Part shown: piece after piece, positions 17,814-27,769 of the stretch
Layout of the letters: the number at the start of each line of letters is the position of its first letter
How positions within the stretch are numbered: the stretch's first letter is position 1
Assembly (NCBI RefSeq): GCF_040151475.1
Contig: NZ_JBDKWG010000091.1
Location: 1 to 54,121 of the forward strand
Length of the DNA stretch: 54,121 nt
From: CAXBNB01 sp040151475
GTDB lineage: Bacteria > Bacteroidota > Bacteroidia > Cytophagales > Cyclobacteriaceae
Reading direction: 5' to 3'
Notes under the pieces: model-generated
Database searches by the model: none
What the model was told of the DNA's origin: nothing
The model's input: the letters and a program-made list of their open reading frames with translations, nothing else
Translations under genes and position numbers: made by a program

Positions 17814-18488
17814 ATGAGTTGGTTTACACAATTCTTTAGAAGTACCATAGGCAGAAAATTTACCATGGCACTTTCTGCATTATTTCTGTTGATTTTCCTC
17901 CTACAGCATTTTGCCATCAACCTTACCTCCGTGTTTAGTGAAAAGGCATTTAATGAGCTGTCTCATTTTATGGGGACTAATCCTCTGATTCAATTTGTAA
18001 TGCAACCTATATTGATTTTTGGTGTGGTTTTTCACTTTGTAATGGGTTTTGTACTTGAAATAAACAACAGAAATGCCAGGCAGGTTAAATATGCCGTAAA
18101 CAATGGAGCAGCCAACTCAACATGGGTATCAAGAAATATGATACTATCGGGACTCACCATACTAGGTTTTTTAGGACTTCATTTTTATGATTTTTGGATT
18201 CCGGAAATTATCCACAAATACGTGCATTTTGCACCAGAAGATTCCAACAGGTATTATGAAGAAACAATACATAAATTCACTAACCCTGTAAGAGTAGGAA
18301 TCTATGTAATTTCTTTCATCTTTCTTATGTTGCATTTGCTACACGGTTTTCAATCCGCATTTCAATCGATTGGAGCCAGACACGCTAAATATACCCCTAC
18401 AATAGTAAAAGCAGGAAAAATTTATGCCATAGCTATTCCATTAGGTTTTATTTTTATTGCCATTTTTCACTATATCCAATCTCTTTAA
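17814..18488 (+). CDS. sdhC: Succinate dehydrogenase/fumarate reductase cytochrome b subunit
   Basis: The 224-residue membrane anchor has five predicted transmembrane helices and several His in membrane segments (LLQHFAINL, FHFVMGF, LGLHFYDFW, LHLLHGFQS) that can bind two b hemes. This is the single-subunit 'type B' anchor used by menaquinone-linked enzymes in Bacteroidota and epsilon-proteobacteria, replacing separate SdhC and SdhD. It is the first gene of the sdhCAB operon, 9 bases before sdhA, and is driven by the promoter described at 17739-17770. Confidence 0.94.
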   Translation: MSWFTQFFRSTIGRKFTMALSALFLLIFLLQHFAINLTSVFSEKAFNELSHFMGTNPLIQFVMQPILIFGVVFHFVMGFVLEINNRNARQVKYAVNNGAANSTWVSRNMILSGLTILGFLGLHFYDFWIPEIIHKYVHFAPEDSNRYYEETIHKFTNPVRVGIYVISFIFLMLHLLHGFQSAFQSIGARHAKYTPTIVKAGKIYAIAIPLGFIFIAIFHYIQSL

Positions 18489-18497
18489 TAAAAAGGT

Positions 18498-20507
18498 ATG
18501 ACAAAATTAGATTCCAAAATACCTGAAGGTCCTATAAAGGATAAGTGGACCAACCACAAAAACAATATCAAGCTGGTTAACCCGGCGAATAAAAGGTCTA
18601 TAGATGTTATCATCGTAGGTACAGGGTTAGCCGGAGGTTCTGCCGCAGCTACCCTGGCCGAACTAGGCTACAACGTAAAAGCATTTTGCTATCAGGATTC
18701 ACCCAGACGTGCACACTCTATTGCTGCACAGGGTGGTATCAACGCTGCAAAAAACTATCAGGGAGATGGTGATTCCACCTACAGACTTTTTTACGATACT
18801 GTAAAAGGAGGTGATTACCGATCAAGAGAGGCCAATGTTCACAGACTAGCTGAAGTTTCAACCAATATAATTGACCAGTGTGTGGCACAGGGTGTCCCTT
18901 TTGCAAGAGATTATGGCGGGCTTCTGGACAACAGGTCGTTTGGTGGTGTTCAGGTATCCCGTACTTTTTATGCCAAAGGGCAAACCGGACAGCAATTACT
19001 TTTAGGTTGCTACTCTGCTATGTCTCGTCAAATTGGTAAAGGGAAAATAGCAATGTACAACCGTCATGAGATGGTAGAACTTGTAATAGTAGATGGCAAA
19101 GCACGTGGAATCATTGCAAGAAACCTGGTTACCGGAGAATTGGAAAGGCATTCTGCGCATGCAGTGGTAATTGCCTCAGGTGGGTATGGAAACGTTTTTT
19201 TCCTTTCCACCAACGCTATGGGCTCAAACGTCTCAGCAGGTTGGAAGATTCACAAAAAAGGAGCATTCTTTGCAAACCCTTGTTTCACGCAGATTCACCC
19301 TACCTGTATTCCACAACATGGAGATCAGCAGTCTAAATTAACCTTGATGTCTGAATCCCTTAGAAATGATGGGAGAATATGGGTGCCAGCTAAAAAAGAA
19401 GATTCAGAAGCCATCAGAGCAGGTAAAAAGAAACCCACTGATATCGCTGAAGCTGACAGGGATTATTACCTGGAAAGAAGGTATCCTTCATTTGGCAACC
19501 TGGTGCCTAGGGATGTGGCTTCAAGAGCTGCCAAAGAAAGGTGTGACGCTGGATTCGGTGTAGGCACTAATGAAACAGGAGAAGCAGTTTATCTTGATTT
19601 TAGTGCCGCAATTATGCGTTACGGCCGTGAAGATGCTAATATTCATGGCCACCATGATGCTTCGGAAGAAGAAATAAAGACACGTGGAGAAAAGGTAATT
19701 GAATCCAAATATGGAAACCTTTTCCAAATGTATGAGAAAATCACAGCAGACAATCCATACAAAACACCTATGAAAATCTATCCTGCTGTGCATTATACCA
19801 TGGGTGGTGTATGGGTGGATTACAATTTAATGACTACTGTACCCGGTTGTTATTGCATTGGAGAAGCCAACTTCTCTGATCACGGAGCAAACAGACTAGG
19901 TGCTTCTGCTCTGATGCAAGGATTGGCGGATGGCTATTTTGTACTCCCTTACACTATTGGAGACTATCTGGCCAATGACATCAGAACAGGAGCAATTCCA
20001 ACTGACACTTCAGAATTTGAAGAAGCAGAAAAATCTGCACAGGAAAAAATAGATTTTTTCATAAACAATAATGGAACTAAATCTGTAGATCATTTCCATA
20101 AGCGATTGGGTCATGTGATGTGGAACAAAGTGGGAATGGCCAGAAACGAACAAGGTTTAAAAGAAGCTATTACCGAAATTCAGGAAATACGGGCTGAGTT
20201 TTGGAAAGATGTAAAAGTACCAGGCACAGCAGATGGTATCAATCAGGAATTAGAAAAAGCAGGAAGAGTCGCAGATTTTCTTGAACTGGGAGAATTGTTT
20301 GCCCGAGATGCTCTGGAAAGAAAAGAATCTTGTGGAGGTCACTTTAGAGAAGAATACCAAACAGAAGAAGGAGAAGCCGTAAGGGATGATAAAAACTTTA
20401 CTCATGTCTCTGCCTGGGAATATCAAGGAGAGCCCTCTGAAGCAATAATGCACAAGGAAGAATTGAAATACGAAAACATAGAACTAAAAACACGTTCTTA
20501 CAAATAA
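18498..20507 (+). CDS. sdhA: Succinate dehydrogenase/fumarate reductase flavoprotein subunit
   Basis: This 669-residue flavoprotein oxidises succinate to fumarate (or the reverse) in the TCA cycle, on the cytoplasmic face of the inner membrane. The FAD-binding GTGLAGGSAAATLAELGYN is at about residues 41-59. The His of RRAHSIAAQGGINAAKN (about residue 75) is the covalent FAD site. HPTCIPQHGDQ and ERRYPSFGNLVPRDVASRA contain the dicarboxylate-binding and proton-transfer residues. The long insertions are typical of the type B family. It is preceded by the purine-rich AAAAAGGT just before the ATG. Confidence 0.97.
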   Translation: MTKLDSKIPEGPIKDKWTNHKNNIKLVNPANKRSIDVIIVGTGLAGGSAAATLAELGYNVKAFCYQDSPRRAHSIAAQGGINAAKNYQGDGDSTYRLFYDTVKGGDYRSREANVHRLAEVSTNIIDQCVAQGVPFARDYGGLLDNRSFGGVQVSRTFYAKGQTGQQLLLGCYSAMSRQIGKGKIAMYNRHEMVELVIVDGKARGIIARNLVTGELERHSAHAVVIASGGYGNVFFLSTNAMGSNVSAGWKIHKKGAFFANPCFTQIHPTCIPQHGDQQSKLTLMSESLRNDGRIWVPAKKEDSEAIRAGKKKPTDIAEADRDYYLERRYPSFGNLVPRDVASRAAKERCDAGFGVGTNETGEAVYLDFSAAIMRYGREDANIHGHHDASEEEIKTRGEKVIESKYGNLFQMYEKITADNPYKTPMKIYPAVHYTMGGVWVDYNLMTTVPGCYCIGEANFSDHGANRLGASALMQGLADGYFVLPYTIGDYLANDIRTGAIPTDTSEFEEAEKSAQEKIDFFINNNGTKSVDHFHKRLGHVMWNKVGMARNEQGLKEAITEIQEIRAEFWKDVKVPGTADGINQELEKAGRVADFLELGELFARDALERKESCGGHFREEYQTEEGEAVRDDKNFTHVSAWEYQGEPSEAIMHKEELKYENIELKTRSYK

Positions 20508-20514
20508 TAAAGGT

Positions 20515-21276
20515 ATGGCAGCAACCGAAGGATTAAACTTAACACTAAAAGTTTGGAGACAAAAAAATAGCCAGGACAAGGGCAAAATGGAAACATATCA
20601 GGTATCTAATGTATCACCTGATAGTTCATTCCTTGAAATGATGGATATTTTAAATGAGCAACTTGTAAACGAAGGTGAAGAGCCCGTAGCATTTGATCAC
20701 GATTGCAGAGAAGGTATTTGTGGTATGTGCTCTCTATTTATCAACGGAGAGGCACATGGCCCCAGTGATCAAATCACCACCTGCCAACTGCACATGCGTG
20801 AGTTTAAGGATGGTGAAACTATTTATATTGAACCATGGAGAGCTAAAGCGTTTCCTGTAATTAAGGATCTGATGGTAGATAGAAGTGCATTTGACAGAAT
20901 TATGGCTTCCGGTGGTTTCATTAGTGTAAATACATCAGGGAACACTCAGGATGCCAATGCTATTCCTATTGACAAACACGATGCTGACGAGGCTTTTGAT
21001 GCAGCTACATGCATTGGTTGTGGTGCATGTGTAGCCAGTTGCAAAAATGCTTCAGCGATGTTATTCGTATCTGCCAAAGTATCGCAATTTGCATTACTGC
21101 CTCAGGGAAAAGTAGAAGCCAAACAACGTGTAGAAAACATGGTAGCTCAAATGGACGAAGAAGGCTTTGGAGCTTGCACCAACACTGGTGCTTGTTCAGC
21201 CGAATGTCCAAAAGGAATTTCTCTTGAAAACATCGCACGAATGAATAGAGAATTCATAAAAAGTAGCTTTAGTTGA
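20515..21276 (+). CDS. sdhB: Succinate dehydrogenase/fumarate reductase iron-sulfur subunit
   Basis: The 253 residues carry all cluster ligands. The [2Fe-2S] site is in CREGICGMC followed by a later Cys (TTCQLH); the [4Fe-4S] site is in CIGCGACVASC; and the last Cys set, CTNTGACSAECPKGI, serves the third cluster. It passes electrons from FAD in SdhA to the hemes in SdhC. It begins 7 bases after sdhA with a similar AAAGGT leader. It is the last gene of the operon, followed by a strong hairpin terminator. Confidence 0.97.
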   Translation: MAATEGLNLTLKVWRQKNSQDKGKMETYQVSNVSPDSSFLEMMDILNEQLVNEGEEPVAFDHDCREGICGMCSLFINGEAHGPSDQITTCQLHMREFKDGETIYIEPWRAKAFPVIKDLMVDRSAFDRIMASGGFISVNTSGNTQDANAIPIDKHDADEAFDAATCIGCGACVASCKNASAMLFVSAKVSQFALLPQGKVEAKQRVENMVAQMDEEGFGACTNTGACSAECPKGISLENIARMNREFIKSSFS

Positions 21277-21301
21277 TACAATTCTCTTTTCAAAAGGAAC
21301 C

Positions 21302-21342
21302 AAAAAGAAAGCCTCAAAGTTGAACTTTGAGGCTTTCTTTTT
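21302..21342. terminator. Bidirectional terminator between sdhB and TPR gene
   Basis: A perfect 19-base inverted repeat (21302-21320 with 21324-21342, loop TGA) has a GCCTC/GAGGC core flanked by A-rich and T-rich ends, so it can stop transcription from both converging genes. Confidence 0.85.
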
Positions 21343-21360
21343 GAGTAAGTATTTAGTTCC

Positions 21361-22563
21361 TTATTCAGCCCCGGATGCTGCCTCAAGTTCATCAACCTTA
21401 TCCAAAATAGCTTCCGCTTTGTCATACATTTTAAGCTGCTTGTACATTTGCATTAACGCCCTAAGCCCATCCACATCTTCTTTACTTGAGTTGGCTTTTT
21501 CCATATAAGGCAACCCTTTAATTAGAATTTCATCGGCTTTTTTAGTCAATGCTGGTCCCTTTTTATTGTACGAATTTAAATCCATATCTCTTACCTGATC
21601 ATAATATTCCTTAGCCTGATTAATATAGATCGCTCCTGCGTTATAGTTAGCTACATAGTTATCCGATTCAAGCTCAATTACTTTCAAATATTCATCCAGG
21701 GCAAGTTGATAGGTTGCAGCTGCTTCATCTTTCTTCGTAGCATCATCAGACAAATTACTGGCAATATTATCGTACATAATAGCCAGATTTAAGTGAAGGT
21801 TGATATTAGTAGGATCTTCTTTGATAGAAGCAATCAATTTATCTTTTGCCTGATCAAGTTTCTTCAGGTTGATCAAGATGCTAATTTCCTCTTGTCCAAA
21901 CCTTGATTCCATTGGATAAGCCTTCTGTGCTCTTTTTACCACTTCTAATGCCTTTTCTTCATCCGTATTAACAGCTCTTTCAATGTAAATCAAAGTCGAA
22001 AACACATCTGCACTAGCATAACCCAATTGTTCAAGCTTATAGTAATGTACTGCAGTATTTTGGTAGTTCTCGGCTTGTTGAGAACATACTCCTGCATAAA
22101 GAAGAGTCAAAGAATCTTCCGGCTTAACCAATAACGCATCAGTGAATTTTGCATAGGCCTCTTCGTATTTATCTTCCGCATATACAGTCCCTCCATCATT
22201 AATGAATTTACCCCACATGGCATCTATATTAGTTGAAGAAAGCACGCTATTAGGAGAGCTGTCTTTATCCATTTCCATTACTTTTTCATAAGCCTCTACT
22301 GCCTTGGCAATGGCTTCACTATCCAAGCTGCTTACAGCCTCATCGTCACTGGTTGCTATCGCCTGATATATTCTTCCTCTTTCAAACCAGGTTTTGGATT
22401 TTGCGGCGTTTTTTTCAATAGTGATGGCCACATCTATTTCAGCTTTTGCACTGGCAAAGTCCCCTTTGGATAAATATGCAGATGCTTTAGTTACCGATCC
22501 TTTTTGAGCGTGGGCTAAACTCACAGTCAATAGGATCAGACATAAAAATGCTAACTTTCTCAT
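21361..22563 (-). CDS. Secreted TPR-repeat protein
   Basis: This 400-residue protein has a signal peptide (FLCLILLTVSLAHAQ) and a body of tetratricopeptide repeats, for example KTWFERGRIYQAIA, AYAKFTDALLVKPEDSLTLLYAG and NYVANYNAGAIYINQA. It probably scaffolds protein contacts in the periplasm. It lies 44 bases behind gyrA on the same strand, and a TPR gene after gyrA is a recurring arrangement in Bacteroidota, so the two may be co-transcribed although no functional link is known. Confidence 0.88.
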   Translation of the reverse strand: MRKLAFLCLILLTVSLAHAQKGSVTKASAYLSKGDFASAKAEIDVAITIEKNAAKSKTWFERGRIYQAIATSDDEAVSSLDSEAIAKAVEAYEKVMEMDKDSSPNSVLSSTNIDAMWGKFINDGGTVYAEDKYEEAYAKFTDALLVKPEDSLTLLYAGVCSQQAENYQNTAVHYYKLEQLGYASADVFSTLIYIERAVNTDEEKALEVVKRAQKAYPMESRFGQEEISILINLKKLDQAKDKLIASIKEDPTNINLHLNLAIMYDNIASNLSDDATKKDEAAATYQLALDEYLKVIELESDNYVANYNAGAIYINQAKEYYDQVRDMDLNSYNKKGPALTKKADEILIKGLPYMEKANSSKEDVDGLRALMQMYKQLKMYDKAEAILDKVDELEAASGAE

Positions 22564-22607
22564 GATTACGTTATTAAGTTATTCGATTGATTTCTTTTTA
22601 TTTAAAA

Positions 22608-25157
22608 TTAATTTTCGTTGTTGTCGCTTGTTTCATTGCTGTCACTTGCATTTTCAGGGTTTTCTTCGGATTCAGCCTCTTCATCCCCCTCAATATTCTC
22701 TATTTTTTCTACTGATGAGATACTATCTCCTTCACCCAGTTTTATAAGCCTGACACCTTGAGTTGCCCGCCCCATAACTCTTAAACCGCTAATTGCCATT
22801 CTTATTGTAATTCCTGACTTATTTATAATCATTAAATCATCAGAATCTACAACTTCTTTGATAGCAACCAACTTACCAGTCTTATCAGTAATATTGAGTG
22901 TTTTCACTCCTTTACCACCTCTTTTAGTAATTCGGTAATCTTCTATTGAAGACCTTTTACCATACCCATTTTCAGAAACAACAAGCAGATTGGCTTCTTC
23001 CCTATTGACACAAACCATACCAACGACACAATCATCAGCCCCTTCCAGAGTTACTCCCTTCACCCCTGCGGCTGTTCTTCCCATTGGTCTTACATCAGAC
23101 TCATGAAAATGAACTGCTTTCCCTGATTTTTTAGCGATTATGATATGATTATCCCCATTGGTTAAACTTATATCTAAAAGTTTATCTCCTTCACGGATAG
23201 TAATTGCATTTATACCATTTTGTCTTGGCCTGGAATAAGCCTTAAGGCTAGTTTTTTTAATAACTCCATTTTGAGTACACATTATGATGAAATTGTTGTT
23301 AACATAATCTTCATCACCCAAAGTTTTGACATTGATTACAGCTCTAATTGAATCTTCAGATTCAATATTGATTAAGTTTTGTATAGCACGCCCTTTGGCA
23401 GCTTTTGTTCCTTCTGGTATTTCCCATACTTTCTTCCAGAATACCTTTCCAAATTCTGTGAAAATAAGCAAATAATTATGGTTCGAAGCTATAAATAAAT
23501 GCTCTGTAAAGTCGTCTGTTTTCGATCCTGCTCCTTTAGAACCTCTTCCTCCCCGTCCTTGGGTCTTAAATTCTACAGATGGTGTTCTCTTGATGTAACC
23601 TTCATGAGAAATAGTGATCACCATTTCTTCATCAGGGATCATATCTTCAGCTGAGAAATCTTCAGCACTGTACTCTATGTTGGATCTTCTTTCATCTCCA
23701 TACCTCTCTTTGATCTCCCCCAGCTCTTCTTTGATGATGTCCATTCTCATGCCTTCATCAGCTAAAATAGCTTTCAAATGTTCGATCAATTCCATGATTT
23801 CTTCATACTCTTTCTGGATTTTTTCTCGTTCGAGACCAGTAAGTCTCTGCAATCTCATTTCCAGAATCGCTTTGGCCTGAATTTCTGACAACCCAAATTT
23901 CTCCATTAAACCGGTTTTGGCTATTTCCGGATCTCTTGATTGCCTGATCAGAGAAATAACTTCATCAAGATTGTCAAGAGCAATCAAATACCCTTGTAGA
24001 ATGTGAGCTCTCTTTTCTGCCTCGTTCAACTCATATTGAGTTCTTCGCACAATCACCTCATGTCTATGATCGACGAAATAACCTATTATCTCCTTCAAGT
24101 TCAGAGTATGTGGACGACCTTTTACAAGAGCCACATTGTTGACACCAAAAGAAGATTGTAGTTGAGTATATTTATATAGATTGTTTAAAACAATATTAGG
24201 AATAGAATCCTTTTTAAGATCATAAACGATTCGCATTCCATCCCTATCAGACTCGTCACGAATATCACTAATACCTTCTATTTTCTTATCATTGATAAGT
24301 GCTGCAGTCTTTTCAATCATTGAAGCCTTATTGACCTGATAAGGTATTTCTGTTACAATGATCTGTTCTCTACCAGTATTGGTAGTTTCAAATACTGCTT
24401 TTGCCCGCATCACAATCCTTCCCCTACCAGTCTCAAACGCTGACTTTACACCATTGTAACCATATATCGTAGCACCTGTAGGAAAATCAGGAGCTGAGAT
24501 ATGCTGCATCAATTCTTCTATGGTAATGTCTTTGTTTTCAATATATGCTATTGTACCGTTGATAACTTCTGTCAGGTTATGCGGAGGCATATTTGTGGCC
24601 ATACCCACTGCAATACCACTGGTACCATTTACCAAAAGGTTCGGTATTTTAGCAGGAAGTACCGTTGGTTCTTTCAAAGAATCATCGAAGTTGGGCTGGT
24701 AATCAACTGTATCTTTGTTGATGTCTGCCAGCATTTCTTCTGCAATTCTCTTCAGCCTTGCTTCTGTATATCGCATTGCGGCTGGTGAATCTCCATCCAC
24801 TGATCCGAAGTTTCCTTGTCCATCTACCAAAGGGTATCTCAATGACCACTCCTGAGCCATTCTGACCATCGTATCATAAACAGATGAATCACCATGAGGG
24901 TGATACTTACCAAGTACCTCTCCGACAATTCTTGCAGATTTTTTATACGCCTTGTTGTGCAGGACTCCTAAGTCAAGCATCCCATAAAGTACCCTTCTAT
25001 GTACGGGTTTCAGACCATCCCTAACATCAGGTAAAGCACGTGAAATAATTACAGACATTGAATAATCAATGTATGCTCCGCGCATTTCGTCTTCGATGTT
25101 TATAGGAATTATATTATGATCTCTAAGGGGCAAATTTTCGTTATCTCCGTCAGCCAT
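22608..25157 (-). CDS. gyrA: DNA gyrase subunit A
   Basis: GyrA cuts and rejoins DNA in ATP-driven negative supercoiling, with GyrB. The protein has 849 residues, a normal length. The catalytic Tyr is in AAMRYTEARL. The quinolone region reads HPHGDSSVYDTMVRMAQ, with the Ser and Asp that mark the drug-sensitive form in E. coli numbering 83/87. The C-terminal beta-pinwheel carries a GyrA box (QGRGGRGSKG), so it is a gyrase rather than topoisomerase IV. The acidic tail (EGDEEAESEENPENASD) is also usual. gyrB is not in this window. Confidence 0.97.
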   Translation of the reverse strand: MADGDNENLPLRDHNIIPINIEDEMRGAYIDYSMSVIISRALPDVRDGLKPVHRRVLYGMLDLGVLHNKAYKKSARIVGEVLGKYHPHGDSSVYDTMVRMAQEWSLRYPLVDGQGNFGSVDGDSPAAMRYTEARLKRIAEEMLADINKDTVDYQPNFDDSLKEPTVLPAKIPNLLVNGTSGIAVGMATNMPPHNLTEVINGTIAYIENKDITIEELMQHISAPDFPTGATIYGYNGVKSAFETGRGRIVMRAKAVFETTNTGREQIIVTEIPYQVNKASMIEKTAALINDKKIEGISDIRDESDRDGMRIVYDLKKDSIPNIVLNNLYKYTQLQSSFGVNNVALVKGRPHTLNLKEIIGYFVDHRHEVIVRRTQYELNEAEKRAHILQGYLIALDNLDEVISLIRQSRDPEIAKTGLMEKFGLSEIQAKAILEMRLQRLTGLEREKIQKEYEEIMELIEHLKAILADEGMRMDIIKEELGEIKERYGDERRSNIEYSAEDFSAEDMIPDEEMVITISHEGYIKRTPSVEFKTQGRGGRGSKGAGSKTDDFTEHLFIASNHNYLLIFTEFGKVFWKKVWEIPEGTKAAKGRAIQNLINIESEDSIRAVINVKTLGDEDYVNNNFIIMCTQNGVIKKTSLKAYSRPRQNGINAITIREGDKLLDISLTNGDNHIIIAKKSGKAVHFHESDVRPMGRTAAGVKGVTLEGADDCVVGMVCVNREEANLLVVSENGYGKRSSIEDYRITKRGGKGVKTLNITDKTGKLVAIKEVVDSDDLMIINKSGITIRMAISGLRVMGRATQGVRLIKLGEGDSISSVEKIENIEGDEEAESEENPENASDSNETSDNNEN

Positions 25158-25363
25158 ATTTCTTTAAAATATTCATGCAAATTTCCGCACGCAATTTAGG
25201 TAAAAATATATCGAAACGCACTAATGCTTGAGTACTAAATGTTTGTATTTTAGAATAACGAGAATTAAGAAAGTCAACAACTCTTTTATTCACTCATGCG
25301 GCATTTGTTTGGCGTTTAAACAGAATGAAATAACGTTCTAAATGCTATTTGAAAAACAGAAGG

Positions 25364-26458
25364 TTAATAAGGGTTGATTTTCTTTTTGTTCTTATTTTTA
25401 TACTTCCATAGTTTTCTATGGTTTTCTCCGACCTTAGGATTTTGTATTTTCCAGATTGGTTGTCCTCTTACTTCCATATATCTGCCTGTTGCCGGATCTG
25501 TAATCACATGTTTCAGTTGAACATGATCGCTTTTTATTGGGCTTCTGGGTATTTCGGGGAAAGTAATACTTATTCCCAGTTGCACAAAAAATGTAGGTTG
25601 CTTGTGCGCAATGGTTTTTCCTGTACCTGGTATAGTAATTTTATAATTTTTAAAATCATAAGAGGGTTTTAATACAACCCTGAAATACTCCGAAAGGTTT
25701 TTTTCTATAGAAATTCCGAAGTTAAAATACATTCCCCTCTGAATGAGTGCGGAATTAAAATTGCCGCCGGCATTAAATTTTCCAACCTGTAACTCACCTG
25801 CAAATGAATATTCCCAGAAATCATAAAATCGATAGCCTATTTCTCCCCAGTATCTTTTATAAAAAGTCGATCCGAAATTGGGTTGATATTCCCGTATTCC
25901 GAGAGATTCCACACTTTCGTTAGGTTTGAACGATTTGATTTTATGGTATTCAAACATGTAACCACCGCCAATTCTAAATTTCTTATAGTTGTACCTCAAT
26001 GATAGTAGTATCGGGATACTCAACCCTTTACCTGCGAATTGCAACCCGAGTGAATCTGCGTTGAATATTTCCATGTCAGACTTTAGCAATGGATTGTTGA
26101 CCGGATTGACTATGGGTTGAAACGGAACATCGAAGGAATCCACTTTGGTAATCGTTTGAGCCAGTAACGGATTGTTTAACCAGTCGCTGTACACATCAAA
26201 TTCATTTCCAAGAGGTTGTCCATCATTGTTGGCAATGTATTGATCTGTAGGTGTTTGTACCAGATAAAATCCTTCCAGGTTATGCTTGTATTTGGTACTA
26301 CCATACCCTGTAGTTACCGTAAATGAAAAGTTGTTGAGAATCTTTCGTATGGGGCTTCTGTATATGTTTTCCGGATTTATTTCATACTCCTGAGCCAGAG
26401 TAGATAACATTGACAATTGCAGAAGCAATAAAAACGATATGATAATTCTTGTTTTCAA
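25364..26458 (-). CDS. Predicted outer-membrane beta-barrel protein, unknown function
   Basis: The protein has 364 residues. The start appears to be TTG (26458), because it alone gives a full signal peptide, KTRIIISFLLLLQLSMLSTLAQ; the first ATG would cut it in half. The mature chain shows alternating strands (FSFTVTTGYGSTKYKHN, YNYKKFRIGGGYMFEYHK, RYWGEIGYRFYDFWEYSF, RGMYFNFGISIEKNL) typical of an eight- to ten-strand barrel. A basic tail of about 40 residues (KLWKYKNKNKKK) lies outside. It follows the FKBP lipoprotein gene by 42 bases, so a shared transcript is likely. I do not recognise a named family. Confidence 0.7.
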   Translation of the reverse strand: MKTRIIISFLLLLQLSMLSTLAQEYEINPENIYRSPIRKILNNFSFTVTTGYGSTKYKHNLEGFYLVQTPTDQYIANNDGQPLGNEFDVYSDWLNNPLLAQTITKVDSFDVPFQPIVNPVNNPLLKSDMEIFNADSLGLQFAGKGLSIPILLSLRYNYKKFRIGGGYMFEYHKIKSFKPNESVESLGIREYQPNFGSTFYKRYWGEIGYRFYDFWEYSFAGELQVGKFNAGGNFNSALIQRGMYFNFGISIEKNLSEYFRVVLKPSYDFKNYKITIPGTGKTIAHKQPTFFVQLGISITFPEIPRSPIKSDHVQLKHVITDPATGRYMEVRGQPIWKIQNPKVGENHRKLWKYKNKNKKKINPY

Positions 26459-26500
26459 ATAACTACAGGAAGTTCTATTGGCGAAGCTATCATGTTTTAC

Positions 26501-27496
26501 CTACAATAATGTAATGTCAAATACAAGAACTTTATATGGGGCAACTTTAGAGGCATATTCGGGAATAACCTGTAATTCGACCAACTCATCACTCAAATAT
26601 GAGGGAATTACTCCAACACTCTGTTGGTACGCCTGTGCTGATGGAATAATCAAAAGTGCCCGTTCTCCTTTTTCCATCTCAGCTATTCCTAAATCCAGCC
26701 CATCCATTACTACTTTGGAGTCAAAGTTGAAATCAAAAGTATCGTTCCCACTGGTTCTGTCAAATACTGCATCGTCTAAAAATGATGCTATATATGTGGT
26801 ACTAATTTGTTCTCCTTTAATTGCTACCTCATCTTCATTCCCTTCACTTATTCGTTTGTAATAAACACCTGAGGGAAGGAGTTCGACTTTATCAGTTGGG
26901 TTTTTGACCAGATCATCTAATTCTTTGTCGGCTATATAATCATTGATGAGTGTTTCTTCAATGTCCTGCTGATCTTGTTCATTTTCAATCAATACAAGTT
27001 CTACTTCTATCTCGATAACTGAATTAGCAGGAATCAAAGTGGAAAAAGTCAATTCGCCATAGGCCAACCCTGAAGGAATGAGAAAAGTATAGGTCTCTCC
27101 CTCTTTCATAAAAGCCAGGCCAATGTCTAGTCCAACAGGCACAATGGAATTCACCCCCTGCTTTAGTTTGTATGGGTCTTCATTTTGAGATAGTAGGATT
27201 TCATCTATCACCTGACCATTCAAAACCTTGGCTGAATAATAGATAGATAAAATACTACCCTTAACTTGCTGAAGGGCACCTGTAGGATTCTCAACTACCG
27301 GATAGTAAAAAATGCCGGACCCATCCTCTGTTGCTGTAATATTATTTTCAGTTAGATAAGCTTCTATCAAGGCTTTGTCAATACTTGTCTGGTCTTCCAG
27401 AGTAGGTTCAGGGTCGTTTCCACCTCCACAGGCACTCAACAATATATGACCTACGGCAACAATACCAAGTAGCTTTTTTATCGGACTAATTTTCAC
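26501..27496 (-). CDS. Lipoprotein with two FKBP-type peptidyl-prolyl isomerase domains
   Basis: I take the GTG at 27496 as start, giving 331 residues with a Lys-rich n-region and the lipobox ILLSAC. A TTG 21 bases upstream is possible. The first FKBP domain (about residues 60-170) shows VPVGLDIGLAFMKEGETYTF and PSGLAYGE. The second, about 190-330, shows VMDGLDLGIAEMEKGERALLIIPS and is less complete. FKBPs speed cis-trans isomerisation at proline; lipid-anchored forms in gliding Bacteroidota (GldI-like) help fold exported proteins. A direct GldI assignment is not supported because the domain number differs. Confidence 0.83.
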   Translation of the reverse strand: MKISPIKKLLGIVAVGHILLSACGGGNDPEPTLEDQTSIDKALIEAYLTENNITATEDGSGIFYYPVVENPTGALQQVKGSILSIYYSAKVLNGQVIDEILLSQNEDPYKLKQGVNSIVPVGLDIGLAFMKEGETYTFLIPSGLAYGELTFSTLIPANSVIEIEVELVLIENEQDQQDIEETLINDYIADKELDDLVKNPTDKVELLPSGVYYKRISEGNEDEVAIKGEQISTTYIASFLDDAVFDRTSGNDTFDFNFDSKVVMDGLDLGIAEMEKGERALLIIPSAQAYQQSVGVIPSYLSDELVELQVIPEYASKVAPYKVLVFDITLL

Positions 27497-27717
27497 ACCT
27501 GTTTTATTAAATATCAAATTTGAACTATCAACGGGGTAACTTCAATTTAATTTTTACTACTCTGGTATATTTCTTCTCAAATGAATAAATATCAATTGAA
27601 CAACTGGCATATCATCTACCCAACCCAAAAATAAAAATGTTATCCGTGTTCTAAGCCAAAAAAACTGAATTACAGAAATTTAATACTGATAATTTATATA
27701 TGAAATGACAAAAAACA

Positions 27718-27743
27718 AAAAAGGACTGCCAGCAGTCCTTTTT
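27718..27743 (-). terminator. Rho-independent terminator after 27770-28270 gene
   Basis: The stem GGACTGC/GCAGTCC (27723-27729 with 27732-27738) has A5 on one side and T5 on the other. It lies 27 bases past the stop codon of the minus-strand gene. The rest of the gap 27518-27769 shows no gene. Confidence 0.75.
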
Positions 27744-27769
27744 GTCAATATTGTTTCTTTTCTTAATAT

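Noticed and set aside
22608..25157. parC (topoisomerase IV) instead of gyrA
   Set aside because: A GyrA box and six-blade-length C-terminal domain are present, and length fits gyrase A.
26501..27496. Direct assignment as GldI
   Set aside because: GldI has one FKBP domain; this protein has two, and no other gld genes are next to it.
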